Below are positions 1 through 7,625 of a stretch of DNA of 64,000 nucleotides, piece after piece. The DNA is from Tardiphaga robiniae. GTDB lineage: Bacteria > Pseudomonadota > Alphaproteobacteria > Rhizobiales > Xanthobacteraceae. Under the pieces are notes generated by a model. It did no database searches. It had not been told where the DNA came from and saw only the letters and a program-made list of their open reading frames with translations. Every line of letters begins with the position of its first letter. Position 1 is the first letter of the stretch. The position numbers were made by a program, and so were the translations under genes. Location: the NCBI RefSeq assembly GCF_013359755.1, contig NZ_JABMCJ010000088.1, positions 1 to 64,000 on the forward strand. Reading direction: 5' to 3'.

Positions 1-326
1 CCTTCCCATCGCCTTGGGACTTTAATTCGCGATCGGAGCGTTCGTCGAGGCAAAGTGCAAGCAACCGAAAAAACACCGCAGGCGGAACGTCGGGCACTGG
101 CTCGGCGCCTCCGAAAGTCCTGATGCACTCTCAATTGCGGAAGACCGCATTCGCATCAGGCCCAAGGGTGCAACGGGCACCCGGCGTTCCGCACGCCCTC
201 TCACAAGGGGGCGGGAATGCAAAGGACGACGGCGCCCCCGCGCCGCAAACAATGGGGGCGATGACGCATGTCTGAAGGGGAGTGGCTGTTTGACAGTTGA
301 ATCAGCGATGACGCACAGGCGCCGGA
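1..326. other. No gene recognised at the left edge
   Basis: Both strands hold only reading frames with unnatural composition (very rich in Arg, Pro and Ser) and no family resemblance. The stretch contains several short G/C-run inverted segments around 190-270. No promoter, RNA or terminator could be supported. It may be the spacer behind a gene that lies left of the window. Confidence 0.5.
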
Positions 327-515
327 GGAATCCCTCCCTCAAGCATTGCGCAGCAATGCGCAGTGGGGAGGGTCGGCCGAGCGAAGCGGAGGCCGGGGTG
401 GGGTCTCTCCGCGAACTCAACGCGTGCGGCACCACCCCCACCCGACCGGCCAAGCGGCCGGCCACCCATGGCGGACGAACCGTCCGCCAGACCCCACGCA
501 AGCGCGGGGGAGGGA
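327..515. repeat. GC-rich extragenic palindromic repeat element
   Basis: Nested inverted segments are visible. CCCTCCC near 332 answers GGGAGGG near 366; GGGGTGGGGT near 394 answers the ACC/CACCCCC block near 431; and an ACCCCAC segment near 491 precedes GGGGGAGGG near 506. The element starts between genes and ends just before the stop codon of the minus-strand gene at 528. Repeats of this style are common between genes in Bradyrhizobium relatives (family knowledge from memory). On the transcript of that gene it could fold into a strong 3' structure. The copy number in the genome cannot be seen from one window. Confidence 0.5.
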
Positions 516-527
516 TAAGAAAGCCAG

Positions 528-1004
528 CTACTCGAACTTCATATCGATGCAGCGCGACACGTCCGAGCCGAGTCCTGACGGAATCGTGACGCAGCCACGA
601 ATTTTCTGCTGGGTGTTGTCGCTGACCCACATGGCAAAACCACCATTGCCGAAGAACGAATTGGTGTTCGGCGGCTCGGTCTCCGTGGCATCGAAGGAAT
701 AGCTGGAGTCGGTGTCGAACACGCGCGGCTTCTTCACGCAAGCGCCATCGCTCTGGACGTTGATGACTTCCTTGGCATCACGCGTCATCGATAGCGACAC
801 CGAGCAACGGAAATATTCCGAGGTCTTCGCATTGAACAGATAGGCATAAGAGCGGCAGGTCGCCGTACTCAGCTTGCCTGCGGCAAGCCCACGCCCGCAG
901 GAGATGCGCTGGTTGTTGCTGAGCTTGAAATCATCCGCCGCAGCAAGACCGGGCGCCAATACCACCGCGCCAACAACCAAAAGACTTTTCACGATCGCTC
1001 GCAT
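528..1004 (-). CDS. Small secreted protein of unknown function
   Basis: A 158-residue protein of no family I recognise. The start at 1004 is preferred over longer alternatives because a GGGGA ribosome site sits about 9 bases upstream and the protein then begins with a clean Sec signal peptide (MRAIVKSLLVVGAVVLAPG, then a LAAAD cleavage region). The mature part is about 135 residues with five cysteines (in the contexts SCGRG, ATCRS, RCSVS, GACVK and GCVTI, plus a sixth near the C-terminus), which suggests a disulfide-bonded periplasmic protein. It is transcribed away from the small secreted gene at 1205, with a 200-base shared promoter region. Function unknown. Confidence 0.75.
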   Translation of the reverse strand: MRAIVKSLLVVGAVVLAPGLAAADDFKLSNNQRISCGRGLAAGKLSTATCRSYAYLFNAKTSEYFRCSVSLSMTRDAKEVINVQSDGACVKKPRVFDTDSSYSFDATETEPPNTNSFFGNGGFAMWVSDNTQQKIRGCVTIPSGLGSDVSRCIDMKFE

Positions 1005-1204
1005 TGTCGAATCATCCCCATCGCCGCATTCATCGTGGACCGGCTTAGCCCGAAAGCGAAAGATAGTCGCCAGACCGCGCTTGCGAAATAACAAACTCTG
1101 TCGCGACTGCATGTCGTATTGACGGGCTGTCACCGTTCGTGATTTGTTCAAGACAACCGCGCAGCCGCGATGTACTTTCAAAAACACGTTTCGGAGAATT
1201 TGGG

Positions 1205-1507
1205 ATGACCGCTCGAGCCTTTACGATGCTGTGCGCCGCCGCACTGATGACATCGGCCCTTGCCGACCCTGCTCTGGCTCAGGCGCCGACGCCCTGGGTG
1301 CTCTCGCCCGACATGGGCTATGGCTACGACGCGTCAGGCAAGACCTTCGCGTACAAGATGGGCACCAACAATGCCAAATTCCTGCTGAAGGGCGCCAAGA
1401 AAGTGCCGAAGAACACGCTCTTCTTTATCGGCGAGAACGGCCAGCTCTATATGCGCAGCGGCCCGTTCCTCGAAGACGACGGCAAGTTCAAATTCGGCCC
1501 CGGCTAG
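1205..1507 (+). CDS. Small secreted protein of unknown function
   Basis: A 100-residue protein starting at the ATG behind a GGAGAAT ribosome site. Residues 1-26 form a Sec signal peptide ending in LADPALAQA. The mature part, about 74 residues, is rich in Gly, Lys and Phe (for example FKFGPG at the end), has no cysteine and no domain I recognise. It is divergent from the secreted protein at 528. Behind the stop is a hairpin (CATGCGC at 1528 pairing with GCGCATG at 1547) without a T tract. Likely periplasmic; function unknown. Confidence 0.75.
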   Translation: MTARAFTMLCAAALMTSALADPALAQAPTPWVLSPDMGYGYDASGKTFAYKMGTNNAKFLLKGAKKVPKNTLFFIGENGQLYMRSGPFLEDDGKFKFGPG

Positions 1508-1655
1508 TCCTGGTTTTCGGACAGGATCATGCGCGACCGGACGGGTGCGCATGACGGAGCCATGACATTGCTCCCTTCTCCATGAAGCCCTCTCCCACCA
1601 CGGTGGCAGAGGTGATACAGAGCGCTTCATCTTTTTACGAAAGCTGAAAGCACTC

Positions 1656-2903
1656 ATGGCCAAGCCGTCCCCCGTCTCCCCCCTCGCCCCGACCGACGTT
1701 CCCGAGATGCCCGCCATTGCAGGCGTGCGCCTCGCCACCGCCGCCGCCGGCATCCGCTACAAGGGCCGCACCGACGTGCTGCTCGCGGTGATGGACAAGG
1801 GCACGACGGCAGCCGGCGTGTTCACCAAGTCGAAGTGCCCGTCGGCTCCCGTGGAGTGGTGCCGCGCGGTGCTGAAAAACGGCAAAGCGCAGGCGCTGGT
1901 GGTCAATTCCGGCAATGCCAATGCCTTCACCGGCAAGACCGGCAAGGCCTCGACCAAACTCACCGGCGACATCGCATCCAAGGCCGTCGGCTGCAAGCCG
2001 AACGAGATCTTCCTGGCCTCGACCGGCGTGATCGGCGAGCCGCTCGACGCCACAAAGTTCAACGGTGTGCTCGCCACACTCGCTGAAAGCGCCGGACCGG
2101 ACGGCTGGATGGATGCAGCCAAGGCGATCATGACCACCGACACCTTCCCGAAGGTCGCGACGGCCACGGTGAAACTCGGCAAGGCCAAGGTCACCATCAA
2201 CGGCATGGCCAAGGGCGCGGGCATGATCGCACCGGACATGGCGACGATGCTGTCCTTCATCTTCACGGATGCACCGATCAGCGCGCCCGCATTGCAGGCA
2301 CTCCTGAAGGCCGGCGTGGAAGATTCGTTCAATGCCGTGACCATCGACGGCGACACCTCGACCTCGGACACGCTGCTGATGTTCGCCACCGGCGCAGCAG
2401 CCGCACAGGGCGCGCCGAAGATCACCAAGGCCAGCGACATCAGGCTGAAGCCTTTCGTGAAGGCCCTGAACGTCATTCTCAATGACCTCGCCGAACAGGT
2501 CGCACGCGATGGCGAAGGCGCGCGCAAGCTGGTGGAAGTCGTCGTCGAAGGCGCGACGACCAAGGCCTCGGCGCGCAAGATCGCCATGTCGATCGCCAAT
2601 TCGCCGCTGGTGAAAACGGCGATTGCCGGCGAAGACGCCAATTGGGGCCGCGTGGTGATGGCTGTCGGCAAGGCCGGCGAGCCCGCCAACCGCGACAAGC
2701 TCTCGATTGCGTTCAATGGCATCCGTGTCGCCAAACTGGGCGCACGCGACCCGTCCTATGACGAGACCGAAGTGTCCAACGCGATGAAGAACCCCAAAGT
2801 GCAGATCAAGGTCACCCTCGGCCTCGGCAAGGGCCGCGACCGCGTGCTGACCTGCGACCTCACCAAGGAATATGTCGCCATCAACGGCGACTATCGGTCT
2901 TAG
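1656..2903 (+). CDS. argJ: Bifunctional ornithine acetyltransferase / N-acetylglutamate synthase ArgJ
   Basis: ArgJ moves the acetyl group from N-acetylornithine to glutamate, and in bifunctional forms also acetylates glutamate from acetyl-CoA, in cyclic arginine biosynthesis. The 415-residue length is normal for the family. The protein carries the self-cleavage site PDMATML, where Thr197 becomes the N-terminal nucleophile of the beta chain, and the conserved VNSGNANA segment (about residues 86-93). The final residues (VAINGDYRS) are the usual ArgJ end. The cytoplasmic enzyme is followed 28 bases later by a secreted protein gene and then mutT. Identity is secure; whether it is mono- or bifunctional cannot be told from sequence. 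Confidence 0.96.
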   Translation: MAKPSPVSPLAPTDVPEMPAIAGVRLATAAAGIRYKGRTDVLLAVMDKGTTAAGVFTKSKCPSAPVEWCRAVLKNGKAQALVVNSGNANAFTGKTGKASTKLTGDIASKAVGCKPNEIFLASTGVIGEPLDATKFNGVLATLAESAGPDGWMDAAKAIMTTDTFPKVATATVKLGKAKVTINGMAKGAGMIAPDMATMLSFIFTDAPISAPALQALLKAGVEDSFNAVTIDGDTSTSDTLLMFATGAAAAQGAPKITKASDIRLKPFVKALNVILNDLAEQVARDGEGARKLVEVVVEGATTKASARKIAMSIANSPLVKTAIAGEDANWGRVVMAVGKAGEPANRDKLSIAFNGIRVAKLGARDPSYDETEVSNAMKNPKVQIKVTLGLGKGRDRVLTCDLTKEYVAINGDYRS

Positions 2904-2931
2904 CTTGCTACTGCGCCTGCGGACGACGTCG

Positions 2932-3459
2932 ATGAAGATATGTGCGATGGCCGGCACGACAGGGGGTCTGATCCTTGCCTGTGCCGTCGCAATGCCAATC
3001 GGCACCGCCGAAGCGCAGGATCAGTCATCGAGCAGGACACGCACGCTCACCCGCAGCGTCAAGGCCGGTCAGGAGGTCGGCCTTGGCTTCGCGGTGCGAT
3101 GGAACGCGAAATGTGAGCCGGTGCTGCCCAAGCTCACTATCGCCAAACCTCCGTCGCATGGCAGTCTGTGCGGACGGACGATCATGGTCACCCCACAAAA
3201 GAATGTGACCGGGGACGACCAGACCTGTGTCGGGAAACGCATGCGCGCACTGCAACTGGTTTACATGCCCAGCAGCGACTATTCGGGAGCGGACACGGTC
3301 GACTACATCATCGAACTGCCGCGCGTGCAGCTCACGACCCATGTCGACATTCAGGTAATCCCGAACGATGCTGCAACCAAAACTCTCATACCGAACAATG
3401 AGAGCGCGCCCGGAAAAGCTGGCGATGCGATCGTTCCCTGTGCCCCACACATGTCCTAG
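2932..3459 (+). CDS. Secreted protein with cadherin/Ig-like repeat signature
   Basis: A 175-residue protein whose start is placed at the internal ATG so that it begins with a signal peptide (KICAMAGTT, hydrophobic GLILACAVAMPIG, cleavage near TAEAQ). The mature part ends in a segment (VYMPSSDYSGADTVDYIIE, about residues 115-133) that resembles the Y-x-P-x-x-x-Y-x-G-x-D motif of bacterial cadherin-like and Ig-like beta-sandwich domains. Four cysteines in the mature part could form disulfides. It lies between argJ and mutT with short gaps and may share their transcript. Function unknown; a periplasmic or surface location is inferred. Confidence 0.75.
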   Translation: MKICAMAGTTGGLILACAVAMPIGTAEAQDQSSSRTRTLTRSVKAGQEVGLGFAVRWNAKCEPVLPKLTIAKPPSHGSLCGRTIMVTPQKNVTGDDQTCVGKRMRALQLVYMPSSDYSGADTVDYIIELPRVQLTTHVDIQVIPNDAATKTLIPNNESAPGKAGDAIVPCAPHMS

Positions 3460-3485
3460 ACAACCAACAACCGCGTAATAACCCT

Positions 3486-3884
3486 ATGAAACTCGTCCTC
3501 GTCGTCGCCTGCGCATTGATTGATCCCGACGGCCGCGTGCTGATCGCACAGCGGCCGGAAGGCAAGGCGCTGGCCGGCCTGTGGGAATTTCCCGGCGGCA
3601 AGCTGGAGCCCGGCGAACGGCCGGAAGCGGCGCTGATCCGCGAGCTCGACGAGGAGCTCGGGATCACGGTGAAGGAAGCCTGCCTCGCGCCACTGACCTT
3701 CGCCAGCCACGCCTATGAGGACTTCCACCTGTTGATGCCGCTCTATATCTGCCGGCGCTGGGAAGGCCTCGCTATCTCCAGGGAAGGCCAGAATCTTGCC
3801 TGGGTGCGGCCGAACAAGCTGCGCGACTATCCGATGCCGGCTGCGGATATCCCGCTGATCCCGCATCTGATCGATCTGCTTTAG
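3486..3884 (+). CDS. mutT: (Deoxy)nucleoside triphosphate pyrophosphohydrolase, MutT type
   Basis: A 132-residue single-domain Nudix hydrolase. Residues 37-59 give a complete Nudix box (GG-5x-E-7x-RELDEELGI), with the Glu cluster that binds magnesium. The length, the N-terminal ALIDPDGRVLIAQRPEGK and the preceding LWEFPGGK are typical of MutT, which removes 8-oxo-dGTP from the nucleotide pool. The stop codon overlaps that of the convergent methyltransferase gene by four bases, so both reading frames end within the same few bases. Confidence 0.9.
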   Translation: MKLVLVVACALIDPDGRVLIAQRPEGKALAGLWEFPGGKLEPGERPEAALIRELDEELGITVKEACLAPLTFASHAYEDFHLLMPLYICRRWEGLAISREGQNLAWVRPNKLRDYPMPAADIPLIPHLIDLL

Positions 3885-4729
3885 CGCTTCAGCCCCCTCA
3901 CAGCATCCGCGAGGCTCGCTTTTGCCGAGCCCGGCTTCAGCGGCTTCTGCTGGCTCTCATGCGGCGCCCAGCCGGACAACCAGATGACGTCGAAGGTCGC
4001 GCGGATGCGGCCGTCGGGGTCGGCGAAACGCTCGCTGTAGATCTGCGCCATGCGCAGCAGCGTCGCGCGGCGCAGCGGTGCGCGACGGCGCTCGACCAGC
4101 ACATTGGTCGCGCCCATCCTGCGCAGATCCTGCATCAGACCGAAGGCACTGTCGTAGCGCACCACGACGCGATCCACATCGGTCACCGGCAGCGCAAATC
4201 CCGCGCGCTGCAGCAAGGCGCCGACATCGCGCAGATCGGCCATTGGTGCGACGCGCGGCGAGATGCCGCCTTCGCGTTCGGCTTCCGCCGCGGCGAAGGA
4301 CTGCCGCAGCTCGGTCAGCGTGTCGCCGCCGAGCATTGCGGCCAGCAGCAGACCGTCAGGCTTCAGCGCGCGGCGGATCTGCGCCATGACGCCTGGCAGA
4401 TCGTTAACGAAGTGCAGCCCGAGCGCGGAAATGACGAGATCGAGCGACGCCGGCGCGAGATTGAGACCATTGCTTTCGACATCGGGCACGTCGGCATGTG
4501 TGAGATGGCCGACACGCCCGGCCACGACGTCATGCAGACGGTTACCCGGCGTCGCGACGTCAGCCGCATTGTCGAACTGGCGCAGCACCGCCTGCAATCG
4601 CTCATCCATGTCGGCGATGACACGGTCCAGCAGGAAATTCTCGGCGCCCAGCCGCGACGCACGAGCCTGCCGTGCCCGCAGCAGAGCGCGGTCGAACAGA
4701 ATAGGTGCGGCATTCGGGGTCTGAGCCAT
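3881..4729 (-). CDS. SAM-dependent methyltransferase-fold protein, NDUFAF5-like
   Basis: A 282-residue class I methyltransferase-fold protein. The start at 4729 (MAQTPNAAPILFDRALLR) matches the N-terminus usual in alphaproteobacterial members. The LLDRVIADMDERL segment is followed by a core with ALGLHFVNDLPGVMAQIRR and LKPDGLLLAAMLGG (post-I region), and a C-terminal SGWAPHESQQKPLKPGSA tail that is characteristic of this group. It is related to BioC and to mitochondrial NDUFAF5, which modifies a complex I subunit by arginine hydroxylation. A role in complex I assembly is inference by homology. It converges on mutT and diverges from comF. Confidence 0.8.
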   Translation of the reverse strand: MAQTPNAAPILFDRALLRARQARASRLGAENFLLDRVIADMDERLQAVLRQFDNAADVATPGNRLHDVVAGRVGHLTHADVPDVESNGLNLAPASLDLVISALGLHFVNDLPGVMAQIRRALKPDGLLLAAMLGGDTLTELRQSFAAAEAEREGGISPRVAPMADLRDVGALLQRAGFALPVTDVDRVVVRYDSAFGLMQDLRRMGATNVLVERRRAPLRRATLLRMAQIYSERFADPDGRIRATFDVIWLSGWAPHESQQKPLKPGSAKASLADAVRGLKR

Positions 4730-4806
4730 GCGGCTTGGTACGCCGAAGACCGGGGATCTGGCAATCGCGCTTGAGATCAACTCAGGAGAGCTCTAGCCTT
4801 CAACCT

Positions 4807-5616
4807 ATGGACGCAGAGGCGACAGTGTCACGGTCCCTCCCCGCGCAATTGCGCGGCGCGCTGAAGCTTTGCCGGTCTGCATGGACGCAAACCGCCCGCC
4901 TTGCGCTCGACATCGCGCTGCCGACGCTCTGCGTCGCCTGCCGGGAACCCGTCGCCGGCGAAGGCGTCTGCGCAGCCTGCTGGGGCCAGCTCTCCTTCAT
5001 CGCGCCGCCCTTCTGCAGCCGGCTCGGCATCCCCTTCGTCTACGATCCCGGCCCGGGCATCCTGTCGATGCAGGCGATTGCTGATCCGCCGGCCTATCAG
5101 CGCGCCCGCGCAGCTGTGCGCTACGATGATGTCGCCCGCGCGCTGGTGCATCAGTTGAAATATCATGACCGGACAGACCTCGCGCCAACCATGGGTCGCT
5201 GGATGGCGCGAGCGGGGAAGGAATTGCTCGCGGATGCCGATATTCTGGTGCCGGTGCCGCTGCATTGGCGGCGCGGCTTCAGCCGGCGCTTCAACCAGTC
5301 CGGCGCGCTGGCCCGGGCAATCGGCCGGCAGAGCGGCGTTGCGATATCCCGCGACGCCTTGCGGCGAATACGCCCGACCGAACACCAGATCGGCCTGTCG
5401 CGCAGCGAGCGCGCCAGCAATGTCCAGGGCGCCTTCAAGGTCCCACCTGAACGCCGGGCTGAAATCCAGGGCCGCCGCGTCATTTTGGTCGACGACGTGC
5501 TGACCTCGGGTGCCACGACGGACGCATGCGCACGGGCGCTGCTGCGCGCCAAAGCCGCCCAGGTCGATGTGCTGGTCTTTGCGCGGGTTGTGGAGGCCCA
5601 CAAGGTCCCCATATAA
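4807..5616 (+). CDS. comF: ComF family phosphoribosyltransferase-like protein
   Basis: A 269-residue ComF-type protein. The start at the ATG MDAEATVSR is chosen because the in-frame extension runs over the divergent gene. The N-terminal part has a zinc-ribbon-like pair (CVACREP, then CAACW, about residues 44-61). The C-terminal half is a type I phosphoribosyltransferase fold with the PRPP loop VILVDDVLTSGAT (about residues 226-238). ComF proteins are linked to DNA uptake and recombination (interaction with helicases is reported for some), but many bacteria that are not known to be competent carry one. It is followed 30 bases on by grxC. Confidence 0.85.
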   Translation: MDAEATVSRSLPAQLRGALKLCRSAWTQTARLALDIALPTLCVACREPVAGEGVCAACWGQLSFIAPPFCSRLGIPFVYDPGPGILSMQAIADPPAYQRARAAVRYDDVARALVHQLKYHDRTDLAPTMGRWMARAGKELLADADILVPVPLHWRRGFSRRFNQSGALARAIGRQSGVAISRDALRRIRPTEHQIGLSRSERASNVQGAFKVPPERRAEIQGRRVILVDDVLTSGATTDACARALLRAKAAQVDVLVFARVVEAHKVPI

Positions 5617-5646
5617 TCAGGCACTTCCCTGCAACTGGAGCGCCCG

Positions 5647-5922
5647 ATGGCCGCCGCGATTGAAATCTACACCCGCCCCGGCTGCGGCTATTGCAGCGCC
5701 GCGATCTCGCTGCTCCAGCGCAAGAAAGCTGCATTCACCCATTTCGACACCGCGACCGATCCGAAGCTGCGCCAGGAAATGTTCGACCGTACCTATCCCG
5801 GCGCCACCTTCCCGCAGATCTTCATCGATGGCACCCTGATCGGCGGCTGTGACGATCTCTATGCATTGGACCGCGAAGGCAAATTTGACGCCATGATCGC
5901 AGGCGAGAAGGCCACCTCATGA
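5647..5922 (+). CDS. grxC: Glutaredoxin 3 (dithiol)
   Basis: A 91-residue glutaredoxin with the dithiol active site C13-G-Y-C16 (the usual GrxC form is CPYC), the TFPQIFIDG cis-proline segment and the glutathione-binding GGCDDLYALD end. It reduces protein disulfides and mixed disulfides with glutathione in the cytoplasm. Its stop overlaps the ATG of the next gene by four bases (ATGA), so the two are translationally coupled. The Gly in place of the active-site Pro is a mild variant. Confidence 0.93.
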   Translation: MAAAIEIYTRPGCGYCSAAISLLQRKKAAFTHFDTATDPKLRQEMFDRTYPGATFPQIFIDGTLIGGCDDLYALDREGKFDAMIAGEKATS

Positions 5923-6818
5923 GCCAGACATCCCCAACGTCCGAGCCCCAGACCTTCACCGCCGCCATGGTGCAGATGCGCACCGGCCTGCTGCCGGAGC
6001 CGAGCCTCGAACAGGGCCGTCATCTGATCCGCGAAGCCGTGCTCGCCGGCGCTGACTATGTGCTCACGCCGGAAGTGAGCAACATGATGCAGCTCAATCG
6101 CACGGCGCTGTTCGAACATCTGCGCCCGGAGGAAGACGACCTCTCGCTGAAGGCCTATCGCGCGCTCGCCGCGGAGCTGAAGATCTACCTGCATATCGGA
6201 TCGCTGGCCGTGCTGGCCAACCCCGAACGCGCCGCCAATCGCTCGTTCCTGATCGGACCGGACGGCAATGTCCTGGCGAGCTATGACAAGATCCATATGT
6301 TCGACATCGATCTGCCGAACGGCGAGAGCTATCGCGAATCCGCGAATTATCAGCCGGGCGAGACCGCCGTCATCTCGGATCTCCCCTGGGGCCGCATCGG
6401 TCTGACCATCTGCTACGACGTCCGCTTCCCGGCGCTTTATCGCGCATTGGCCGAAAGCGGTGCGTCTTTCCTCACCGTGCCCTCGGCGTTCACCCAGAAG
6501 ACCGGCGAAGCTCATTGGCACACGCTGCTGCGCGCCCGCGCCATCGAGACTGGCTGCTTCGTCTTTGCGGCAGCCCAGGGCGGCGTGCATGAGAACAAGC
6601 GTGCGACATATGGACACTCGCTGATTATCGACCCGTGGGGCGTGGTTCTGGCCGAAGCGACGGGCGTCGAGCCGGGCTTCATTCTGGCCAAGATCGATCC
6701 TGCGAAGGTGACGGAAGCGCGCAAGACCGTACCGTCCCTGCAGCACGGCCGCCGTTTCAGCGTCAGCGATCCCAAATCGGGCCCAGACTATCTGCACCTT
6801 GTCCGGCAAGCGACATGA
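5919..6818 (+). CDS. Carbon-nitrogen hydrolase (nitrilase superfamily, Nit-like amidase)
   Basis: A 299-residue member of the nitrilase superfamily with the complete catalytic triad Glu52 (LTPEVSN), Lys124 (YDKIHMFD) and Cys165 (ICYDVRFP). The YDKIHMFDIDLPNG and CYDVRFPALYRALA segments place it near the Nit1/Nit2 branch, whose members hydrolyse deaminated glutathione or alpha-keto acid amides. Overlap by four bases with grxC on the left and with the DUF1178 gene on the right shows a tightly coupled operon. The glutaredoxin neighbour fits a glutathione-repair role, but the substrate is inferred. Confidence 0.85.
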   Translation: MSQTSPTSEPQTFTAAMVQMRTGLLPEPSLEQGRHLIREAVLAGADYVLTPEVSNMMQLNRTALFEHLRPEEDDLSLKAYRALAAELKIYLHIGSLAVLANPERAANRSFLIGPDGNVLASYDKIHMFDIDLPNGESYRESANYQPGETAVISDLPWGRIGLTICYDVRFPALYRALAESGASFLTVPSAFTQKTGEAHWHTLLRARAIETGCFVFAAAQGGVHENKRATYGHSLIIDPWGVVLAEATGVEPGFILAKIDPAKVTEARKTVPSLQHGRRFSVSDPKSGPDYLHLVRQAT

Positions 6819-7273
6819 TCCGTTACGACCTACGCTGCGAGAAGGGCCATGCTTTCGAAAGCTGGTTCCAGAGTTCCGGCGCCTATGACTCCCAAGTGAA
6901 GCGCAAGCTGGTGAATTGCCCGAATTGCGGATCGGTGAAGGTCGAAAAGGCCATTATGGCCCCGCGTATCGTGGGCAAGAGCAAGAATCGCCCGGCACCC
7001 GCCCCTGACGCCGGTTCCGAGACCACAGCCCCGCTGATGATGGCGCCGCAGGAAGCCGAACTGCGCGCCAAGCTGAAAGAACTGCGCGATCACGTTACCA
7101 AAAACGCGGACAATGTCGGTGAAAGCTTCCCGACCGAAGCTCGCAAGATGCATTATGGCGACATCGAACATCGTCCGATCTACGGCGAAGCGACGCCGGA
7201 TGAAGCACGGTCGCTGATCGATGAAGGTATCGAGGTGACTCCGCTGCCTGTCCTGCCCAGCGATCGGAACTGA
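6815..7273 (+). CDS. DUF1178 zinc-ribbon-like protein
   Basis: A 152-residue protein beginning MIRYDLRCEKGHAFESWF, the signature of the DUF1178 family. Cysteines in the N-terminal third (RCEKGH and NCPNCGS) look like a small zinc ribbon. The C-terminal half has the conserved GESFPTEARKMHYGD segment. The ATG overlaps the stop of the nitrilase-family gene. Function of the family is unknown; the grxC - amidase - DUF1178 order is common in the Rhizobiales from memory. Confidence 0.88.
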   Translation: MIRYDLRCEKGHAFESWFQSSGAYDSQVKRKLVNCPNCGSVKVEKAIMAPRIVGKSKNRPAPAPDAGSETTAPLMMAPQEAELRAKLKELRDHVTKNADNVGESFPTEARKMHYGDIEHRPIYGEATPDEARSLIDEGIEVTPLPVLPSDRN

Positions 7274-7625
7274 GCGCAACCTCCGCTCACCAGCATTCTT
7301 GTGCGCGTTTCGACTCATCCAAACTGCGCCGTCGGTACATGATTCCGAAAGCTTCCCACATACGGCAACTTTGTGGCGTTCGAGTCACAGGCGTGCACAA
7401 TCGCTTTGTTAGCCCTTGAGACATGGCAAAACTCGCCTAACTTATAAGCAAGTGCCTGAATATGAGTCGCGCGATGCACTCAGATCGCATTGCGCGATTT
7501 CGGACCTGGATGTGTCCTGAAGGCTATAGTGCTGATGTTGAGTCGCGATCGGAAAGACGCGTTCCGTTACCACCTTAGGAGCATCGCGACCAACAGGACG
7601 GCCGACCAGCAAGGAGAGAGGGATC
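7274..7625 (+). other. Intergenic region with the presumed promoter of prkA-yeaH-spoVR
   Basis: About 350 bases with no gene. An AT-rich patch (CTAACTTATAAGCA, 7437-7450) lies downstream of a TTGAGA at 7416, but the spacing is not good for a sigma-70 site. I found no convincing general-stress (GGAAC-16/17-CGTT) or sigma-54 site. The prkA start is set by an AAGGAGAGAGG ribosome site at 7611-7622. The 160 bases before the start could be a leader. Confidence 0.4.

Noticed and set aside
1635-3005. A 456-residue minus-strand frame opposite argJ
   Set aside because: His/Arg/Gly-rich shadow of argJ in a GC-rich genome; argJ itself is certain.
7274-7625. A general-stress (EcfG-type) promoter before prkA
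   Set aside because: GGAAC occurs near 7265 but no CGTT element follows at 16-17 bases.
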